In this document: piece after piece, positions 13,723 to 22,731 of the stretch
Numbering within the stretch: the first letter of the stretch is position 1
Layout: the number at the start of each line of letters is the position of its first letter
NCBI GenBank assembly: GCA_017938885.1
Contig: JAGBAS010000078.1
Location: forward strand, 1 to 48,145
Source: Clostridia bacterium
GTDB taxonomy: Bacteria; Bacillota; Clostridia; Oscillospirales; CAG-272
DNA: 48,145 nt
Reading direction: 5' to 3'
Position numbers and translations under genes: made by a program
Notes under the pieces: generated by a model
What the model saw: only the letters and a program-made list of their open reading frames with translations
Database searches by the model: none
Told to the model about the DNA's origin: nothing

Positions 13723-15489
13723 ATGAAAACCACCCGCATCGGACTGCTGATCCTGTCCGTCCTGCTCCTTCTCTGCCTTGGCCTCGCGGCCTGCACCGGC
13801 GGAGACACCCCCACTGACACCACCGTGGAAGACACCACCGCCGCTCCCACCGACGCGCCTACCGAAGCTCCCACCGATACCCCCACCGAGCCCGAGACCA
13901 CCGAGGCTCCCACCGAAGCCCCTACCGAGCCCGCCGAGACCGAGCCTCCCATCGTGGACGTCATGATCGGCGAGACCCTGGACGCCCCCCACGCCACCCA
14001 GTTCACTGTGTCCAACGTCTTTGCAAACGATATGGTCGTCCAGAGAAACGAGCATATCCGCGTCTGGGGCTGGGCCGACGCCGCCCAGAACGGTAAGAAG
14101 GTCACGGGCGAGTTCAAGGGCATGTTTGCCGAGGCCATTATCGAGAACGGCGCCTGGGAGATCACCTTCGGCGCCCGCATGGAAGCCTCCGCCGAGCTGG
14201 GGCATACCATGAAGATCTACGCCGATGGCGTGTCCTACGAGTTCAAGGATGTTCTTGTGGGCGACGTCTACATGGTCATGGGTCAGTCTAACTGCGCCTA
14301 CTCCGTGTCCAACCACCATGCCTACGTCAACACCCCCGACAAGGGAGGCAAGGACACCTTGAACTATGACGCACCCATCCGCCTTCACTACAGCTCTCTG
14401 ACCCAGATCGCCGGCTATCCTCAGCGCGGTACGGAAGAGGTCTGCCCGGAAGTCAAATCGGGCTCCACCTGGCAGCGCGCTGACAGCTATGGTGACATCC
14501 AGCATTTCACGGCCATCGGTTACCTGTTCGCGCATAATTATGTGAAGCTTACCGACGGAGGGGTGCCCATCGGTCTGATCGAGATCGACGGCAACGGCCA
14601 GCCCCTTGGTGCGTTCATGTGCAACGAGGTGGCCGAGGCCAAGGGAACGGATACCTACAACGCCCAGAAGGGCTACTACGTCACCACCGGTGTCAATGCC
14701 GATTGGGGCCGCTACCTGTACAACCACTATATGTTCCCCTTCGAGCGTTACGCCATCGCGGGGCTGGTCTGGTATCAGGGCGAGAGCGATTTCCAACAGG
14801 CGAACGCTAAGGTCTTCGCCGAGAATTTCTCGGCCCTCATGACCTACATGAGATCCACCCATAACCTCATCAACAAGAATTTCCCCGTTTACTACGTGGA
14901 GTTTCCCACCATCTATCAGCGTCCTGCGGGTCATTCGGGTGACTGGCACTATATGGACGTGGGCCTGATCCGCGCCGTCATGGGCGAGATCCAGCGGATC
15001 CTCCCGGGCAGCTATCAGATCGTCTCCACCGACCTGTGGAGCGACGATACCTTCTTCAACAACCTCCACCCCAACTGCAAGTTCGAGCAGGCGGAGCGGC
15101 TCTCTGTTTTGGCCGCCGCCATCAACGGCGAGGCCGGTAAGACCGTAGCCCAGGGCAACGGCCCCATCCTGGTGAGCATGGAGCTCTCCGAGGACAAGAA
15201 GACCGCCGTTTTGACCTACGAGAACGTGGGCGAGGGTCTGAAGACCTCCGACGGCGGTACGGACGTCAAGGGCTTCCTCATTTACCGCAAGAACGTGACC
15301 GTCAATCCCCGAGCCGAGATCACTGCCACCATCACCGCACCCAATCAGATCACGGTTACATCCTCTGCTACCATCACGGGTCTGGCCTACAACGCCATCA
15401 CTTACAACGTCTACGGCGTGGATGTCAACCTCTGCAACAGCGAGGGAGTACCCGCCGGTGCGACGGTCATTCTGAAGGATGAGGATTGA
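13723..15489 (+). CDS. SASA-type carbohydrate esterase lipoprotein (sialate O-acetylesterase-like)
   Basis: A 588-residue lipoprotein. The signal peptide ends in a lipobox (LGLAAC), followed by a threonine/proline/glutamate linker of PTEAP-type repeats (about residues 28-75). An N-terminal beta domain contains DMVVQRNEHIRVWGWA, as in bacterial sialate O-acetylesterases. The SGNH catalytic core follows: MGQSN with the nucleophile serine (about residue 188), WYQGESD (about 349) and NNLHPN with the catalytic histidine (about 447). A C-terminal beta domain (about 475-588) ends the chain. Such enzymes remove acetyl groups from host or plant glycans at the cell surface. GAAAGGAG precedes ATG 13723. 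The acetylated substrate is not identifiable. Confidence 0.88.
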   Translation: MKTTRIGLLILSVLLLLCLGLAACTGGDTPTDTTVEDTTAAPTDAPTEAPTDTPTEPETTEAPTEAPTEPAETEPPIVDVMIGETLDAPHATQFTVSNVFANDMVVQRNEHIRVWGWADAAQNGKKVTGEFKGMFAEAIIENGAWEITFGARMEASAELGHTMKIYADGVSYEFKDVLVGDVYMVMGQSNCAYSVSNHHAYVNTPDKGGKDTLNYDAPIRLHYSSLTQIAGYPQRGTEEVCPEVKSGSTWQRADSYGDIQHFTAIGYLFAHNYVKLTDGGVPIGLIEIDGNGQPLGAFMCNEVAEAKGTDTYNAQKGYYVTTGVNADWGRYLYNHYMFPFERYAIAGLVWYQGESDFQQANAKVFAENFSALMTYMRSTHNLINKNFPVYYVEFPTIYQRPAGHSGDWHYMDVGLIRAVMGEIQRILPGSYQIVSTDLWSDDTFFNNLHPNCKFEQAERLSVLAAAINGEAGKTVAQGNGPILVSMELSEDKKTAVLTYENVGEGLKTSDGGTDVKGFLIYRKNVTVNPRAEITATITAPNQITVTSSATITGLAYNAITYNVYGVDVNLCNSEGVPAGATVILKDED

Positions 15490-15512
15490 GCCAAAGCTTG
15501 CCCATCATGAAA

Positions 15513-15546
15513 AACACCCCCCTGTCCGTTGCGGCAGGGGGGTGTT
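15513..15546. terminator. bidirectional terminator between convergent genes
   Basis: ACACCCCCCTG pairs with CAGGGGGGTGT around a 10-nt loop. On the minus strand TTTTT follows, so it mainly ends the glycosyltransferase transcript. The plus-strand tract is weak. Confidence 0.75.
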
Positions 15547-15555
15547 CCTATGGGG

Positions 15556-16500
15556 TCAGTCGTCGTTCAGATATTCGCTGACAATGAATTTGGGTCTGTG
15601 CTTGGTTTCCAGGTAGATCTTGCCGATATACTCGCCGATGACTCCGATGGCCAGGAGCTGGATACCGCCCAGAGCCCAGATGGACACCGCCAGGAAGGCC
15701 CAGCCCTCCACGGTCTCGCCGATGAACTTGCGGATGATGGAGTAGATCAGCACGCCGATGCTGACGAGAAAGACTAAAAAACCCAGGGTGGCGATCATGC
15801 GGATGGGCTTGACGGACATGGACGTGATGCCCTCGGTGGCGAAGGCCAGCATTTTCTTTAAGGGGTACTTGGACTCCCCCGCGAATCGCTCGCCTCGCTC
15901 GTAGGTGACCTGGGTGGACTTGAAGCCCACCAAGGGAACGATGCCGCGCAGGAACAGGTTGACCTCGTCAAACTCCGAAAGAGCCTCCAGAGCGCGGCGG
16001 CTCATGAGGCGGTAGTCGGCGTGGTTGTAGACGGTTTCCACCCCCATGGCGCGCATGACCTTGTAGAAGCCCTGCGCTGTGGTGCGCTTGAAGAAGGTGT
16101 CCTTCTTGCGGGAGGAGCGGACGCCGTAGACGACTTCAAAGCCCTCGTGGAAGCGGTCGACCATCTCGTCGATGGCATCGATATCGTCCTGGAGGTCAGC
16201 ATCCATGGAGATGGCGGCGTCGCACTCGCTTCTGACCGTCATAAGTCCCGCCATGAGGGCATTCTGGTGCCCCTTGTTGCGGGATAGGCAGATGCCGCGG
16301 AACATGGGGTCCGCCTTGTGGAGCTCGCAGATCATCTCCCAGGTCTTATCCTTGGAGCCGTCGTTGACGAAGACGATCTTACTGTCGGGGGTGATCTTGC
16401 CCGCGCCTATGAGGGCGGTATATTTTTCTTTCAGACGCTTGGAGGTCTCGGGCAGGACCTCCTCTTCGTTGTAGCAGGGGATGACAAGATACAATTTCAT
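15556..16500 (-). CDS. family 2 glycosyltransferase, polyprenyl-phosphate sugar type (GtrB/DPM1-like)
   Basis: A 314-residue enzyme with an N-terminal GT-A fold: LVIPCYNEE at the start, FVNDGSKDKT for nucleotide binding and MDADLQDD as the metal-binding DxD-type motif. Two membrane helices near the C-terminus (about residues 232-255 and 267-292) are typical of GtrB-like proteins, which transfer a sugar from a nucleotide to undecaprenyl phosphate. The next gene on the same strand is a multi-pass membrane protein that could use the lipid-linked sugar. It has its own consensus promoter. Confidence 0.92.
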   Translation of the reverse strand: MKLYLVIPCYNEEEVLPETSKRLKEKYTALIGAGKITPDSKIVFVNDGSKDKTWEMICELHKADPMFRGICLSRNKGHQNALMAGLMTVRSECDAAISMDADLQDDIDAIDEMVDRFHEGFEVVYGVRSSRKKDTFFKRTTAQGFYKVMRAMGVETVYNHADYRLMSRRALEALSEFDEVNLFLRGIVPLVGFKSTQVTYERGERFAGESKYPLKKMLAFATEGITSMSVKPIRMIATLGFLVFLVSIGVLIYSIIRKFIGETVEGWAFLAVSIWALGGIQLLAIGVIGEYIGKIYLETKHRPKFIVSEYLNDD

Positions 16501-16532
16501 GGTTGGTTCCTCTCGCTTAGATAGATGTATTT

Positions 16533-16561
16533 ATTATAGACGATTTTTCCCCGCCTGTCAA
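16533..16561 (-). promoter_or_regulatory. consensus promoter of the GT2 gene
   Basis: On the minus strand TTGACA (16556-16561) and TATAAT (16533-16538) are 17 nt apart. Confidence 0.85.
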
Positions 16562-16580
16562 GGGTCAAAACAAAAAAGAA

Positions 16581-16603
16581 CCCCCGTTGGCATCCAACGG
16601 GGG
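16581..16603 (-). terminator. intrinsic terminator of the membrane protein gene
   Basis: CCCCCGTTGG (16581-16590) pairs with CCAACGGGGG (16594-16603). On the minus strand TTCTTTTTTG follows. Confidence 0.85.
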
Positions 16604-16645
16604 AAAAATTTACAGGCGGTTGACAGTTTGGTCAAGGTTGCGGGG

Positions 16646-17446
16646 TCACATCCAGAAATCGAAGACCTTGGCCAGCCGCAGGTAATGCCCCGCCAGCTCG
16701 CCGGTTTTGGAGAGATATTCGTAGAGCATACCGCCGCCCACCACCACGCCCAGCACCAGAGCCAGGGTAAAGGCACCCCGCAGGATGGTTTTGCCCTGCC
16801 CCTCGGCCACGCGGGTGTAGAGGAGGTAGAGGACCGCCGCGCCGCCCAGGATGAACTGCCAGGCAAAGTCACAGCAGTAGCGCACGCCGTAGCCGCTCTC
16901 CCAGATGGAGAAGATGATGACCAGCGGGGCGATGATACAGGTGGGAACCAGGAGGCAGAGGGCTTGGATCCGCTCCTTTTTGGTGAGGGCCTTCCAGGCG
17001 GGAACCACGCCGAGATAACCCAGGGAGGGAAGCGACCGCCAGAGAAGCCCGATGGCGTTGCGGTTGGCGATATAGTAGTAGCCATTGGTGGACAGAGTGG
17101 AGAAATTGGAGACCACGTAGGGGAACTCGGGCTGGATTCTCGGGAAGGCGAACAGGAAGTTGAACAGGCCGATCATGACGAAATCGGTGTGGTACTGCGA
17201 CCGCGTGAAATCGTTGATGGTCAGAGAATACTGAATGCCGAAGTCCAAGGGGTTGCCAAAGCGGGCGACGTTGTAGATCACCTGGATCCCGCCGATCAGC
17301 ACGAAGGGGGTCAGCGCGGCCAGGAGATACTTGCCCGTAGCGCGGCCCATGGCCTGCTTGGCGGTCATGCCGTCTCGGGGGAGGCAGAGCCTTGACCTCG
17401 TCACGCCGTTTGAAATAGCCAAAGACCAGGAAGATGCAGGCCACAA
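16646..17446 (-). pseudogene. 3' part of a frameshifted multi-pass membrane protein (GT-C-like)
   Basis: From about 17380 downstream this frame carries the authentic continuation of the upstream gene: KYLLAALTPFVLIGGIQVIY and several further membrane helices down to the stop at 16646. The residues before about 17380 in this frame are out-of-frame text. Together with the 5' part the intact protein would have about 720 residues. Ribosomes starting at the real start codon would not reach this part without a frameshift. Confidence 0.7.
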
Positions 17447-18818
17447 TGCAGTACAGTGCCAGTGTGGGACGGCAGAGCACCGCCCAGGAGAGGCAGACCG
17501 TGGCGAGGGTCAGATGGAGGTGGTTGATCCGCCCCTCCCCGATGATCCGTGACTTGAGCAGGAAGAAGAAGCCCGCGCAGGTGAACAGGAAGCCCGAGGA
17601 TTGGGCGATCTCGTAGAAGTTGTCGTAAACGAAGTTGTACCAGACGCCCGAGGACATTTGCAGGATGACCAGGGTGGAGATCAGCATACTGTTTGGAATG
17701 CGCTTGCCAAAGAGCTTGGCGAATTCCAGGAACAGAAGGGTCAGGAAAATGATGCCCAGTCCGCCGAACAGAAGAATGGCTTCGGCGGTGGGAAAGTAGT
17801 AGCCCGTGACCAGATTGTAAGGCAGGAACAGGAGCAGGACGGGGGCGATGCCGTAGTAGGAGTAGTATTTTCCCTCAAAAAGCAAATGATCCCACTTGGC
17901 TGAGACACCCTGCTCACGGCGGGCACTCCAATCGTAGGGGTTCTCCATGGCCAGAAGCTCCTCGGAGGGCTCATCCAGCAGGTGAACCTGTCCCGCGCGG
18001 AAGGCGTCCACGATCTCCTGGGTGATCTGGTTGCCCCTTTGATTGGCAAAGCCCGTGGAGATGGCACCGTTCTGGTCGTACATGGAAGCCCAGGTCATGA
18101 GTATGGCGGCCACCACCAGCACGGCAGTCAGTACGGCGGCGGTGCGCTTCAGGGTCGCAGGGCTCTCCCCGAAGGTTTTTTTCATAGAGGGGAAGGCCAC
18201 AAGGGCGTAGACCGCCATACAGCCCAGCACGAAGAGAACCAGACGGAGGGCGGAGAAGCGGAGGGGTACCTTTTCATTGAGCGTGACCCCTTCCACCGTA
18301 ACAGTTGCGTCCTTGGGGGCGGAGACCGCAAAGCGCAGCTCGCTGACGTCTCCTGAAAGGTCCAGGACGACGTATTCCGAGCGGGTGTCCCCCTGCACCA
18401 CGGTTCCGTCGGCCACGCCGGACCGCCAGGCGGCGGCTTGGGTCACATCCTTGGCCGCGATCTTGACCGTGGCGGAGGGTGCGTTTTCGGAAAAGGCAAG
18501 GCGGATGCGGGCGGTGCCTACGGGTTGCTTCAGACCCGTGACGGTGATGGTCACGGTGCCGCCCTTTTTGGTGGTCAAGGGGGCGTCGGTCTCGCCGCCC
18601 GACACGGTGACGGTCTCGGCGGTCAGATCGATGGAATTCGTTTCGTAGCCGCCGCCCAGGAGATGGAAGGAATGGAAGTTGCAGATGAACAGCTCTCCCA
18701 GAAAGGACAGGACGAGCAAAGCCACCGCCACCCGTTTGGTGGTGTGCTTGCGGGGGAGCAGGACGAAGGCTGCCGCCAAAAGCACAAAGCAAATGAAATA
18801 CGGGATCATACCGATCAA
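16869..18818 (-). pseudogene. 5' part of a frameshifted multi-pass membrane protein (GT-C-like)
   Basis: Starts at TTG 18818, seven nt after AAAGGAGG (ATG 18809 is too far). Two N-terminal membrane helices flank an extracytoplasmic beta-rich domain (about residues 60-210), followed by many helices. A loop with GKYYSYYGIAPVL resembles polytopic GT-C glycosyltransferases. At about 17377-17385, in a run of five G on the plus strand, the natural sequence leaves this frame; the remaining about 170 codons to 16869 are arginine- and proline-rich out-of-frame text. Next to a GtrB-like enzyme, a lipid-linked-sugar transferase for a surface glycan is plausible. Real mutation, programmed slippage and sequencing error cannot be told apart. 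Confidence 0.7.
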
Positions 18819-18835
18819 GGGATTACCTCCTTTTG

Positions 18836-18880
18836 AAAAACCGAACAAGCCCGCAAACGGCGTGGGTCACGGGCTTGTTC
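18836..18880 (-). terminator. intrinsic terminator of the ROK kinase gene
   Basis: GAACAAGCCCG (18843-18853) pairs with CGGGCTTGTTC (18870-18880). On the minus strand GGTTTTTC follows, directly leading into the ribosome binding site of the next gene. Confidence 0.75.
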
Positions 18881-18947
18881 TGCTTCTATAGACGATAAAA
18901 TTATGGATATGGGTACAGACTTTGGGATGCTTTTGGCCAAAGCGATC

Positions 18948-19913
18948 TTACTTCAGACCCAACACAGCTCCGCCGATGATGCCCGCGTCGTTACCCAGCG
19001 CGGCGATGCGGATCTCGGTTCCGGGGACGATGCCCTGGCCGTAGACCTCGCCGCGAACGAGGGGGATCAGCATATCCAACAGGTATTCGCCCTCACCCGA
19101 CACGCCGCCGCCGATGGACAGCACCTCGGGCTGGAAGATGTTGATGATATTGGAAAGACCCTGCGCCAGGTAATGGACGTACTTGGCTACCACCTCGGCA
19201 CCGGCCTCGTCTCCCGCGCGCTTGGCGTCGAAGGCGGTGCGGCCCGAGACCTTCCCTGCGGCGGCCACCATGTCGGCCATGAGGGTCTTCCGTCCCTGCG
19301 CCTCGCACTCGGAAAGCTTCTCGGCGGTCATGCGGATGAGGGCGGTGGCGGAGCTGTAGGCCTCCCAGCAGCCCTTACGGCCACAACCGCACGGCACGCC
19401 GTCCACCTCAATGACGATATGACCCAGCTCACCGCCGGCATAGTTGAAGCCCGAGATGACCTTACCTCCGATGATGATACCGCCACCCACACCGGTGCCG
19501 AGGGTAATCATAATGGAGGAGGTGGTGCCCTTGGCGGCACCCGCAATGGCCTCGCCCCAGGCGGCGGCATTGGCGTCGTTTTCCACGAAGACGTGGGGGA
19601 CGGGGAAGCCCGCCTTGACGGCCTCGCAGACGTTGAACCGATAGAAGGAGGGGATGTTGCAACAGTACTCGATCACGCCGTCGTCGTGATTGGCAATGCC
19701 GGGAGATGCGATGCCCACCGAGGCGATCTCGGAGGGTAGGATTCCGGCCTTTTCACAAACGGTATGGCAGATGGCGGCCATATCGGCGGCAATCGCCTCG
19801 GCAGGACGATCAGCACCCGTGGGAATGCTGGCCTTGCAGATGATTTTGAAATTCTCATTGACGATACCTGCGGCGATGTTGGTGCCGCCCAGGTCAATAC
19901 CGATGCGATACAT
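18948..19913 (-). CDS. ROK-family sugar kinase (glucokinase-like)
   Basis: A 321-residue cytoplasmic kinase. The ATP phosphate loop is IGIDLGGTNIAAGIV at the start; the catalytic aspartate lies in VENDANAAAWGE. The ROK zinc site CGCGRKGCWE and the upstream GELGH histidine are present. Such proteins phosphorylate glucose or related hexoses and feed glycolysis. It has its own consensus promoter and terminator, so it is a monocistronic gene. Glucokinase is the best guess, but other hexoses are possible because ROK members are hard to separate by sequence. Confidence 0.92.
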   Translation of the reverse strand: MYRIGIDLGGTNIAAGIVNENFKIICKASIPTGADRPAEAIAADMAAICHTVCEKAGILPSEIASVGIASPGIANHDDGVIEYCCNIPSFYRFNVCEAVKAGFPVPHVFVENDANAAAWGEAIAGAAKGTTSSIMITLGTGVGGGIIIGGKVISGFNYAGGELGHIVIEVDGVPCGCGRKGCWEAYSSATALIRMTAEKLSECEAQGRKTLMADMVAAAGKVSGRTAFDAKRAGDEAGAEVVAKYVHYLAQGLSNIINIFQPEVLSIGGGVSGEGEYLLDMLIPLVRGEVYGQGIVPGTEIRIAALGNDAGIIGGAVLGLK

Positions 19914-19975
19914 AACGTACTCTCCGTTTTCTGTAGATTTGCTCCTCGTGAGCGATGGATATGTTTTCCTCTTAT

Positions 19976-20004
19976 ATTGTACCCCATACGGGGGCTTCTG
20001 TCAA
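19976..20004 (-). promoter_or_regulatory. sigma-A promoter of the ROK kinase
   Basis: On the minus strand TTGACA (19999-20004), 17 nt, TACAAT (19976-19981). Confidence 0.8.
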
Positions 20005-20093
20005 GGGGATTTGGAAATTTTACCGAAGGATTATCTATGAAAAACAAGACCCGCTTTCATTCGATCTCCCAAAACTTTTCTCCCCGTATATAC

Positions 20094-20122
20094 TTGACAG
20101 AAACCGCAAACCATAGTATAAT
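20094..20122 (+). promoter_or_regulatory. consensus promoter of the DUF1858 gene
   Basis: TTGACA (20094-20099) and TATAAT (20117-20122), 17 nt apart, about 30 nt ahead of the start codon. Confidence 0.85.
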
Positions 20123-20154
20123 AGTATTGAAAAAATAAAAAGGAGGTTTCGATC

Positions 20155-20361
20155 ATGAAAAAGGTAACAAAACAGACCATTATCGGCGACATTCTGGATG
20201 CCGCTCCCGATACCGCCGTTTTCTTCCTGGAGATCGGTATGCACTGCCTGGGCTGTCCCATGTCCCGCGGTGAGTCCATCGAGGAGGCCTGCGCCGTCCA
20301 CGATACCGACGCTGACGCTCTGGTGGAGAAGATCAACGCTTTCCTTGCTGAGAACGCGTAA
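20155..20361 (+). CDS. DUF1858 small protein
   Basis: A 68-residue protein with the DUF1858 pattern: an N-terminal TIIGDIL segment, a helix, and a GMHCLGCPMSRGESIEEAC centre with two cysteines that could ligate a metal or be redox active. It ends with a short acidic helix. The family is common in anaerobes, alone or fused to hybrid-cluster and iron-sulfur proteins, and its role is unsettled. AAGGAGG precedes ATG. A hairpin follows the stop, and the trmK-nif3 pair begins 70 nt later. Confidence 0.9.
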   Translation: MKKVTKQTIIGDILDAAPDTAVFFLEIGMHCLGCPMSRGESIEEACAVHDTDADALVEKINAFLAENA

Positions 20362-20368
20362 ATGCGTA

Positions 20369-20397
20369 GGGCAGCCACTCCTTTTCGGTGGCTGTCC
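20369..20397 (+). terminator. weak intrinsic terminator after the DUF1858 gene
   Basis: GGGCAGCCAC pairs with GTGGCTGTCC, a 10-bp stem with one wobble, followed by TCTTTCCTT, a broken T tract. Some read-through into trmK is likely. Confidence 0.6.
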
Positions 20398-20431
20398 TCT
20401 TTCCTTACATCAATCCGAAAGGACTCGACAT

Positions 20432-21166
20432 ATGCCCGTTAAGCTCACGCCCCGTCTTATGACTGCCGTTCCTTATATTCGTGGCGGCCGTCTTGTGGCC
20501 GACATTGGCACCGACCACGCCTACCTACCCATCTACCTCTGTGAGCAGAGGAGACTGACTCCCGTGATCGCCAAGAACGGGGAGATCCTTTGCGCGATTG
20601 CCGCCGACATCAACAAGGGCCCCGTGGAGCGCGCCGATCAACATATTGCGGCGGCGGGGCTGACCGCATACATACGAACCGTCCAAACCGACGGCTTGAC
20701 GGGCTTGGACGCTTTTGATCCCGAGGATATCATCATCTTCGGCATGGGCGGCGAGCTGATCGCGGCCATTCTGGAGGCCGCCCCCTGGGTCCATACGGCG
20801 GGGAAGCGGCTGATTCTTCAGCCCATGACCCACGCCGAAAAGCTCCGCGAGTACCTCCTTAAGACGGGCTACGCCATCGTGGGCGAGACCCTTTCCCGGG
20901 AGGGCGACCGCATCTACCAGACGGTTTGCGCCGAGCCCGCTCCCGAGGGCTACACCCCGCCCGCCCTGTCTCCCGCCGAGCTGGCGGTGGGGCAGAAGAG
21001 CTTCCGCGTGATCGATCCCGAACAAAAAGCCCTCTATACCGCCCTCATCGACAAGACCCTCCGCACCGAGACCTATATCCGCGACACCCGCAGACGGGCG
21101 GGGCAGAAGACCCCCGAGCAGGATCTGTTGGTGGTGTCGCTGACGGCGCTCAGGAATCAACTGTAA
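20432..21166 (+). CDS. trmK: tRNA (adenine22-N1)-methyltransferase TrmK
   Basis: A 244-residue class I SAM-dependent methyltransferase that modifies A22 of tRNA. The SAM-binding motif VADIGTDHAYLPIYL opens the Rossmann fold at about residues 22-36, and the family phrase DIIIFGMGGELI is present. The C-terminal third is helical (RTETYIRDTRRRAGQKTPEQ), as in TrmK. GAAAGGA precedes ATG 20432. The next gene is a Nif3-like protein only 11 nt downstream, the conserved Firmicutes trmK-nif3 arrangement, which strengthens the call. Confidence 0.93.
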   Translation: MPVKLTPRLMTAVPYIRGGRLVADIGTDHAYLPIYLCEQRRLTPVIAKNGEILCAIAADINKGPVERADQHIAAAGLTAYIRTVQTDGLTGLDAFDPEDIIIFGMGGELIAAILEAAPWVHTAGKRLILQPMTHAEKLREYLLKTGYAIVGETLSREGDRIYQTVCAEPAPEGYTPPALSPAELAVGQKSFRVIDPEQKALYTALIDKTLRTETYIRDTRRRAGQKTPEQDLLVVSLTALRNQL

Positions 21167-21177
21167 GGAGAAACACC

Positions 21178-21957
21178 ATGACCATCCGCGAATTCTACGC
21201 CGCCCTGGAAGAAAGACTTCCCCGTGCCCTCTCCTGGGACTGGGACAACGACGGCATCTCCTGCGCTCCCGATCTCGATGCCCCCGTGACGGGCGTGCTG
21301 ATCGCCCTGGACCCCACCGAGGACGCGGTGGAGGCCGCCATTGAGTCAGGCTGTAACGTCCTGCTAACCCACCACCCCATGCTTTTCCGAGGTCTCAAGA
21401 CGGTGGACGGCCACGATACCGGCTCCCGCAAGGTCATTCGCATGATCCAAAACGGCATCACCGCCATGGCCTTTCATACCCGTCTGGACGCCGTCGACGG
21501 TGGGGTGAACGATTGCCTCGCCGCCGCCCTGGGACTGACCCATGTCGAGCCCTTCGGGGACAACGCCAACCCCGCAGGCAAACCCATCGGCCGCGTGGGC
21601 GATCTCCCTGCTGAGTTGACCGCCGATGCGTTTATCGAGACCGTCAAGACCGCCCTGGGCCTGCCCAACCTGATCTTTGCGGGCTGTGGCAAGCCCGTCC
21701 GCCGCGTGGCCGTGGTTGGCGGCGCGGGGGATGACGATGTCCGCGCCGCCGAGGCCGCGGGAGCGGACACCTACATCACGGGTGAGCTCCGCTACCACCA
21801 GCTCTGCGACGCTCCCTACGGGGACATCAATCTCATCATGGCGGGCCACTGCCACACCGAGGCTCCCGTCCTCGCCCGCCTGGCTGAGTTGTGCGCCGAG
21901 ATCTGCCCCGAAATCCCTGCTCGCCTTGTGAACACCACCCGCGTCGAGGTGCGGTGA
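21178..21957 (+). CDS. Nif3-like dinuclear metal-centre protein
   Basis: A 259-residue NIF3/YqfO-type protein. Metal ligands are recognisable: the histidine pair in LLTHHPMLF (about residues 63-65), H and D in AFHTRLDAVDGGVND, and H and E in MAGHCHTEA near the C-terminus. Members form hexameric rings with two metal ions per subunit; they are often annotated as GTP cyclohydrolase 1 type 2, but the activity is not established. It lacks the inserted PII-like domain of longer homologs. AAGGAG precedes the ATG, and it forms an operon with trmK. Confidence 0.92.
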   Translation: MTIREFYAALEERLPRALSWDWDNDGISCAPDLDAPVTGVLIALDPTEDAVEAAIESGCNVLLTHHPMLFRGLKTVDGHDTGSRKVIRMIQNGITAMAFHTRLDAVDGGVNDCLAAALGLTHVEPFGDNANPAGKPIGRVGDLPAELTADAFIETVKTALGLPNLIFAGCGKPVRRVAVVGGAGDDDVRAAEAAGADTYITGELRYHQLCDAPYGDINLIMAGHCHTEAPVLARLAELCAEICPEIPARLVNTTRVEVR

Positions 21958-22084
21958 AGATTTTAAAAATCCATATTTGACAATAGGTTATGCCCATGTA
22001 ACCCCTTGCTCGGTTTCTTTTGAGTTTACAGAACCGCGCTATTCTGTCCGCATTCCCAATCCAAACGAAAAGAAGGTAATTCCC

Positions 22085-22678
22085 GTGACCAAAAAGCCCC
22101 TGCATCTGACCCTCGCACACGTCGTGCGCATTATATCCGTCCCCCCCGTAATGGTGGGTATTCTTCTCGTCCTGCTCTTTACCCTCCGCGACGACGTCTT
22201 TGCCACACCCGTGGAGTTCATCGTCTCCCTCGGCGGCCTGACCGTCCTCCCCGTGCTGGCCTACCCCGTGTCGGCCATGATCCCCGCCCTCCGCAAGAAG
22301 GGAAGGGAGGGTCAACGCTCCCTGGCCATGTACTTCTCCACCGTGGGCTACGTGGCGGTGTTCGTGTACGGTCTCATCGCCCACGTGGGTACGGGACTCA
22401 TGCACATCTACGCGGGCTACCTCTTCTCGGTGGTCATCATCCTCGTCGGCAACAAGGTCTTCAAGGTGCGTATCAGCGGTCACGCCTGCTCCGTGTCGGG
22501 GCCTCTGGTCTATTCGGGCTACTTCCTGGGTATCTGGGGCATCGTCGTGGGTGTCGTCTGCTGGGGTGCCATCCTCTGGGCGTCGCTGGTCATGAAGCGG
22601 CATACATTCCGCGAATTTATCTTCGGCACCCTGACCTGCCTCTTCTCCTTTGCGGTGGGGTGGCTGATCTTCCATTGA
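22085..22678 (+). CDS. polytopic membrane protein, possibly degenerate PAP2-like
   Basis: A 197-residue protein with about five membrane helices. GTG 22085, with GAAGG upstream, is preferred over an upstream start that would place a charged, unlikely N-terminus first. The phrase RISGHACSVSGPL resembles the SGH motif of PAP2 phosphatases, but the final histidine/aspartate motif of that family is not evident, so catalysis is doubtful. No clear promoter was seen, and it may be transcribed with the Nif3-like gene 127 nt upstream. Function unknown. Confidence 0.65.
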   Translation: MTKKPLHLTLAHVVRIISVPPVMVGILLVLLFTLRDDVFATPVEFIVSLGGLTVLPVLAYPVSAMIPALRKKGREGQRSLAMYFSTVGYVAVFVYGLIAHVGTGLMHIYAGYLFSVVIILVGNKVFKVRISGHACSVSGPLVYSGYFLGIWGIVVGVVCWGAILWASLVMKRHTFREFIFGTLTCLFSFAVGWLIFH

Positions 22679-22695
22679 AATTGAACCCAATCAAA

Positions 22696-22728
22696 ACTCC
22701 CTCTCCGAAAGCGGAAAGGGAGTTTTTT
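22696..22728. terminator. bidirectional terminator between convergent genes
   Basis: ACTCCCTCTCCG pairs with CGGAAAGGGAGT around AAAG, with one small internal mismatch. TTTTTT follows on the plus strand and TTTTG on the minus strand. Confidence 0.8.
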
Positions 22729-22731
22729 GTA

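Noticed and set aside
13267..15069. 600-codon minus-strand open frame opposite the esterase lipoprotein
   Set aside because: It crosses two genes and a terminator and has a composition typical of antisense shadows; the sense frame has lipobox and SGNH motifs.
22085..22678. Firm call of PAP2 phosphatase for the membrane protein
   Set aside because: Only an SGH-like phrase is visible; the other family motifs are missing.
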